Positions 41,388 to 42,999 of a stretch of DNA of 42,999 nt are shown here, one piece after another. Numbering within the stretch: position 1 is the stretch's first letter; each line of letters begins with the position of its first letter. The notes under the pieces are model-generated. The model made no database searches. It saw only the letters and a program-made list of their open reading frames with translations, and was not told the origin of the DNA. The DNA is from a virus: positions 1 through 42,999 of IMG/VR virus record IMGVR_UViG_3300035665_000079. One strand, written 5' to 3'. The translations under genes and the position numbers were made by a program.

Positions 41388-42111
41388 GTCCTACGCGAAT
41401 GAGGGGGTTGCACCAAATCTCAAAGCCAGCTTTGATGGCATCAAGACAGAATGAAACGTCTTCACCACACATATCTTGAACCTCACCAGATTCAAAGACT
41501 TGCATTTGAGGAGCAAACCAAGGATAGGTGAGCGATTCAAACACACCTTTCTTGATCAAAACCCAACCAAAACCAGTATAGTCAACGGTGAAAGGCTTCT
41601 TACGCTTGCTCATAGATTCCACGGTCTCATGGTTCATGACACCGCGATTCTTCTTAAATTCCTCTTCAGACAGCCAATGAGCAACGGAGGTTGTGTGACC
41701 ATCTTCCGTGGCATACCAACCTGCAGCAATGTCCTTATCCATTGCAAACAGACGCAGCAGACCTTCAGTGTTGAATACGATGTCGTTATCGATCCAAAGC
41801 TGATAATCATACTGCAGTTTACCATCCCAAGGAACCTGCTTAGGCCCACGAAGAACGTTTGCGCCGAGACACTTGCAACGGGCAAAGTTTACCATGGAGC
41901 TATAATCTTGTGAGATCTGGATGCTAACACCCATCTGCACCAGATCAAAGCACATCTGTACAAAGTTCTTCAGAAAGGTATATGAACATCCGCGACCAGG
42001 CAAGCAGAAAACCAGAGACTTACCTTTAATCATTTCTTTTGTTGCTTCAAGATCAAATTCATCTTGAGACTTAGGCGGTTCCGCCGCCGTTACACTAAAT
42101 CCTTTTGCCAT
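41365..42111 (-). CDS. GT-A fold glycosyltransferase-like protein
   Basis: 248 aa. After a 30-residue polar lead, SLVFCLPGRGCSYTFLKNFVQM starts a Rossmann-like nucleotide-sugar region. LQYDYQLWIDNDIVFN carries a D-N-D motif (108-110) in the place of the metal-binding DxD of GT-A enzymes. AAGWYATED follows. YTGFGWVLIKKGVFE and CGEDVSFCLDAIKAGFEIWCNPLIRVGHEK (GED about 216-218, His242) form the usual acceptor and second metal site. Similar genes are common in cyanophages, where the target is unknown (virion protein, LPS or DNA). First gene of its unit, with a late-type box upstream, so a virion or late-stage target is plausible. Confidence 0.82.
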   Translation of the reverse strand: MAKGFSVTAAEPPKSQDEFDLEATKEMIKGKSLVFCLPGRGCSYTFLKNFVQMCFDLVQMGVSIQISQDYSSMVNFARCKCLGANVLRGPKQVPWDGKLQYDYQLWIDNDIVFNTEGLLRLFAMDKDIAAGWYATEDGHTTSVAHWLSEEEFKKNRGVMNHETVESMSKRKKPFTVDYTGFGWVLIKKGVFESLTYPWFAPQMQVFESGEVQDMCGEDVSFCLDAIKAGFEIWCNPLIRVGHEKTRVI

Positions 42112-42149
42112 AAATTAGTCAAGGGTTTACGAATTGATTCTAACAGAGT

Positions 42150-42157
42150 TATTTATC
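42150..42157 (-). promoter_or_regulatory. Candidate late promoter box for the glycosyltransferase unit
   Basis: The minus strand reads GATAAATA, the same variant as upstream of gp8, 39 nt from the ATG at 42111, in the divergent 110-nt gap 42112-42221. Confidence 0.6.
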
Positions 42158-42187
42158 CGTGTCAAGAATGAGCTTAACGACGGATTT

Positions 42188-42196
42188 CCCTAAATA
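42188..42196 (+). promoter_or_regulatory. Candidate late promoter-like box for the plus-strand gene
   Basis: CCCTAAATA on the plus strand, 25 nt before the ATG at 42222. It shares TAAATA with the late boxes. Position matches, sequence is weaker. Confidence 0.4.
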
Positions 42197-42221
42197 ATTT
42201 TATAAGAACTATAAGATACGC

Positions 42222-42827
42222 ATGGACGATCCAACACTCAGAACGTTATTAGACACGTACTCTAAGATGTACGCTGTAGATGAGAAAGAGGCTGCGGAAG
42301 AAACTGTTGAAGAAAATACAGAAGAGCTGGACGAGAAGAGAGGCTTATGGGATAACATCCATGCTAAGAGAAAGCGTGGTGAAGCTCCCGCAAAGCCTGG
42401 TGAAGAAGGATATCCAAAGACTCTGAAAGTAGAAGGCGTTGAGCTGCAAGAAGGTCTTAAGCAGGCTCGCAAGAACGTCGGCGCAAGTAAGTGTTGGCCC
42501 GGCAAAGTTGCTAAGGGTACAAAAATGAAGAATGGTCGTGAAGTACCTGACTGCAAAACTGAGGCTTATGACATTGTTCTTGATTATCTTATCTCAGAAG
42601 GTTTAGCAAGTGATGTCGAAACAGCTGACAAGATCATGCTAGTCATGTCTGATGATAAGATCAAAGAGATTGTCGAACAGTCCGCTCTTGCACAAAGAGC
42701 TGCCGCCGCCGTTGATGACCAGAGAAGAGGTTCTTATGGTATGGCAGATGATCTCAATAAGACTAGAAAAGCCTTAGATAAGCTGAAGCCTTATCCAAAC
42801 GGCTTCCCTGGTGTCAAGCCAATCTGA
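42222..42827 (+). CDS. Modular phage protein (201 aa), the only plus-strand gene, function unknown
   Basis: 201 aa. Residues 1-45: short helix and acidic tract EKEAAEETVEENTEELDEKRG. 46-70: RGLWDNIHAKRKRGEAPAKPG followed by YPKTL, a basic motif frequent in marine phage proteins. 88-108: CWPGKVAKGTKMKNGREVPDC, a two-Cys module also widespread in such phages. 110-146: AYDIVLDYLISEGLASDVETADKIMLVMSDDKIKEIVE, a helical module often repeated in cyanophage proteins. C-terminus: helix and PYPNGFPGVKPI. The mix suggests a virion- or core-associated protein, but no function is demonstrated. Read in the direction opposite to all neighbours, with its own terminator. Confidence 0.85.
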   Translation: MDDPTLRTLLDTYSKMYAVDEKEAAEETVEENTEELDEKRGLWDNIHAKRKRGEAPAKPGEEGYPKTLKVEGVELQEGLKQARKNVGASKCWPGKVAKGTKMKNGREVPDCKTEAYDIVLDYLISEGLASDVETADKIMLVMSDDKIKEIVEQSALAQRAAAAVDDQRRGSYGMADDLNKTRKALDKLKPYPNGFPGVKPI

Positions 42828-42844
42828 TAAAACCTCCAATACAA

Positions 42845-42967
42845 TCAAATCCCTGGGAATTTTTTTCCTGGGGATTTTTTTGTAACAATAAAAATTTTTA
42901 GCAGTTCGATAAGAGTAATCAGAATATAAGAGAGTTCCTGATAACGAATTTCAATATAAGATCTCAT
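42845..42967 (-). CDS. Possible 40-aa hydrophobic micro-protein (weak)
   Basis: ATG at 42967 (MRSYIEIRYQEL) to TGA at 42845. SYILITLIELLKIFIV could be a membrane segment, followed by a Lys/Pro-rich tail. The ATG overlaps the stop of the gene entering from the right (ATGA), as at other real junctions here. Against it: the last third is simply the terminator hairpin of the opposite gene read backwards, and no ribosome site is clear. Confidence 0.3.
   Translation of the reverse strand: MRSYIEIRYQELSYILITLIELLKIFIVTKKSPGKKFPGI
42848..42881 (+). terminator. Intrinsic terminator of the 201-aa gene
   Basis: A 12-bp hairpin (AATCCCTGGGAA / TTCCTGGGGATT, two G-U pairs) with a TTTTT loop, followed by a T-run (42877-42881, continuous with the end of the stem). 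It starts 20 nt after the gene stop. Confidence 0.88.
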
Positions 42968-42999
42968 GCAATCTGGGGTTTCTTTGTCGATGCTTGTTT
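42964..42999 (-). CDS. Possible C-terminus of a gene entering from the right edge
   Basis: The minus-strand frame reads KQASTKKPQIA-stop from the right edge to TGA at 42964. Only 11 codons are visible. The basic, polar ending and the ATGA junction with the 40-aa reading fit a real minus-strand gene end, but this is too short to identify. Confidence 0.3.
   Translation of the reverse strand, partial: KQASTKKPQIA

Noticed and set aside
41476-41913. Plus-strand open frame of 145 codons
   Set aside because: Antisense to the glycosyltransferase gene, whose motifs (DND, GED, GHEK) are clear; the plus reading has no recognisable domain.
42209-42556. Minus-strand open frame of 115 codons
   Set aside because: Antisense to the 201-aa gene; Ser-run composition, produced by the complement of acidic GAA/GAG codons.
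1-42999. tRNA genes, integrase or attachment sites, insertion sequences, and host-derived metabolic genes such as psbA
   Set aside because: None recognised by eye. All space is occupied by structural genes and short junctions; a covariance search for tRNAs could not be run.

Overview
The window is a late (virion-assembly) gene cluster of a T4-like myovirus. It most resembles the marine cyanomyoviruses (Kyanoviridae type, infecting Synechococcus or Prochlorococcus). Evidence: the T4 structural set is nearly colinear on the minus strand (25-6-7-8 ... 13-14-15-16-17-18-19-20-67-21-22). It carries the cyanophage-type accessory genes (DUF4815 giant protein, DUF5661/DUF6321-like protein, small basic 46-aa protein, GT-A glycosyltransferase). 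Base composition is AT-rich by eye. Host genus is inference; no photosynthesis or other metabolic gene is present, and a T4-like phage of another marine bacterium is not excluded. Layout, in the direction of transcription (right to left). (1) 42.9-40.3 kb: small accessory genes, namely a glycosyltransferase, three conserved small unknowns and a 46-aa basic protein, plus one divergent plus-strand gene (42222-42827) ended by a strong intrinsic terminator. (2) 40.3-24.6 kb: baseplate wedge genes gp25, gp6, a gigantic 3925-aa protein in the gp7 position, and gp8. (3) 24.6-15.0 kb: a 2486-aa DUF4815 virion protein and a run of small, tightly overlapping fibre-like and coiled-coil genes standing where T4 has 9, 10, 11, 12 and wac, none of which I recognise here. 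(4) 15.0-10.3 kb: neck and tail completion (gp13, gp14, gp15), small terminase gp16, and a DUF5661/DUF6321-like protein. (5) 10.3-7.0 kb: a small protein with a T4-like capsid-targeting N-terminus, a 424-aa probable virion protein, and large terminase gp17. (6) 7.0-0 kb: tail sheath gp18, tail tube gp19, portal gp20, prohead core gp67-like, an 88-aa unknown, prohead protease gp21, and scaffold gp22 (cut by the left edge; the major capsid gene is expected beyond it). Together the genes encode the prohead (20, 67, 21, 22), DNA packaging motor (16, 17), neck (13, 14), tail (15, 18, 19) and baseplate. Expression looks like classic T4 late transcription. TATAAATA-type boxes stand upstream of gp22, gp67, gp20, gp18, the 113-aa gene, gp8, gp25 and the glycosyltransferase, often on top of the stop codon of the preceding gene. 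Genes inside each unit are translationally coupled by 1-29 nt overlaps. No gene-free stretch exceeds about 110 bases. Most notable observations: three successive structural genes whose C-terminal G-E-(F/Y)-stop codons also form the Shine-Dalgarno of the next gene; a capsid-targeting peptide resembling that of T4 internal proteins; a shared PS-x11-YPG-x6-YP domain in two adjacent unknown genes; a seven-bladed Asp-box propeller, a YHYH-like domain and adhesin-like repeats inside the giant baseplate protein; and the same Gly-Gly-x-Gly-Tyr beta repeat inserted into several otherwise conserved tail and neck proteins.
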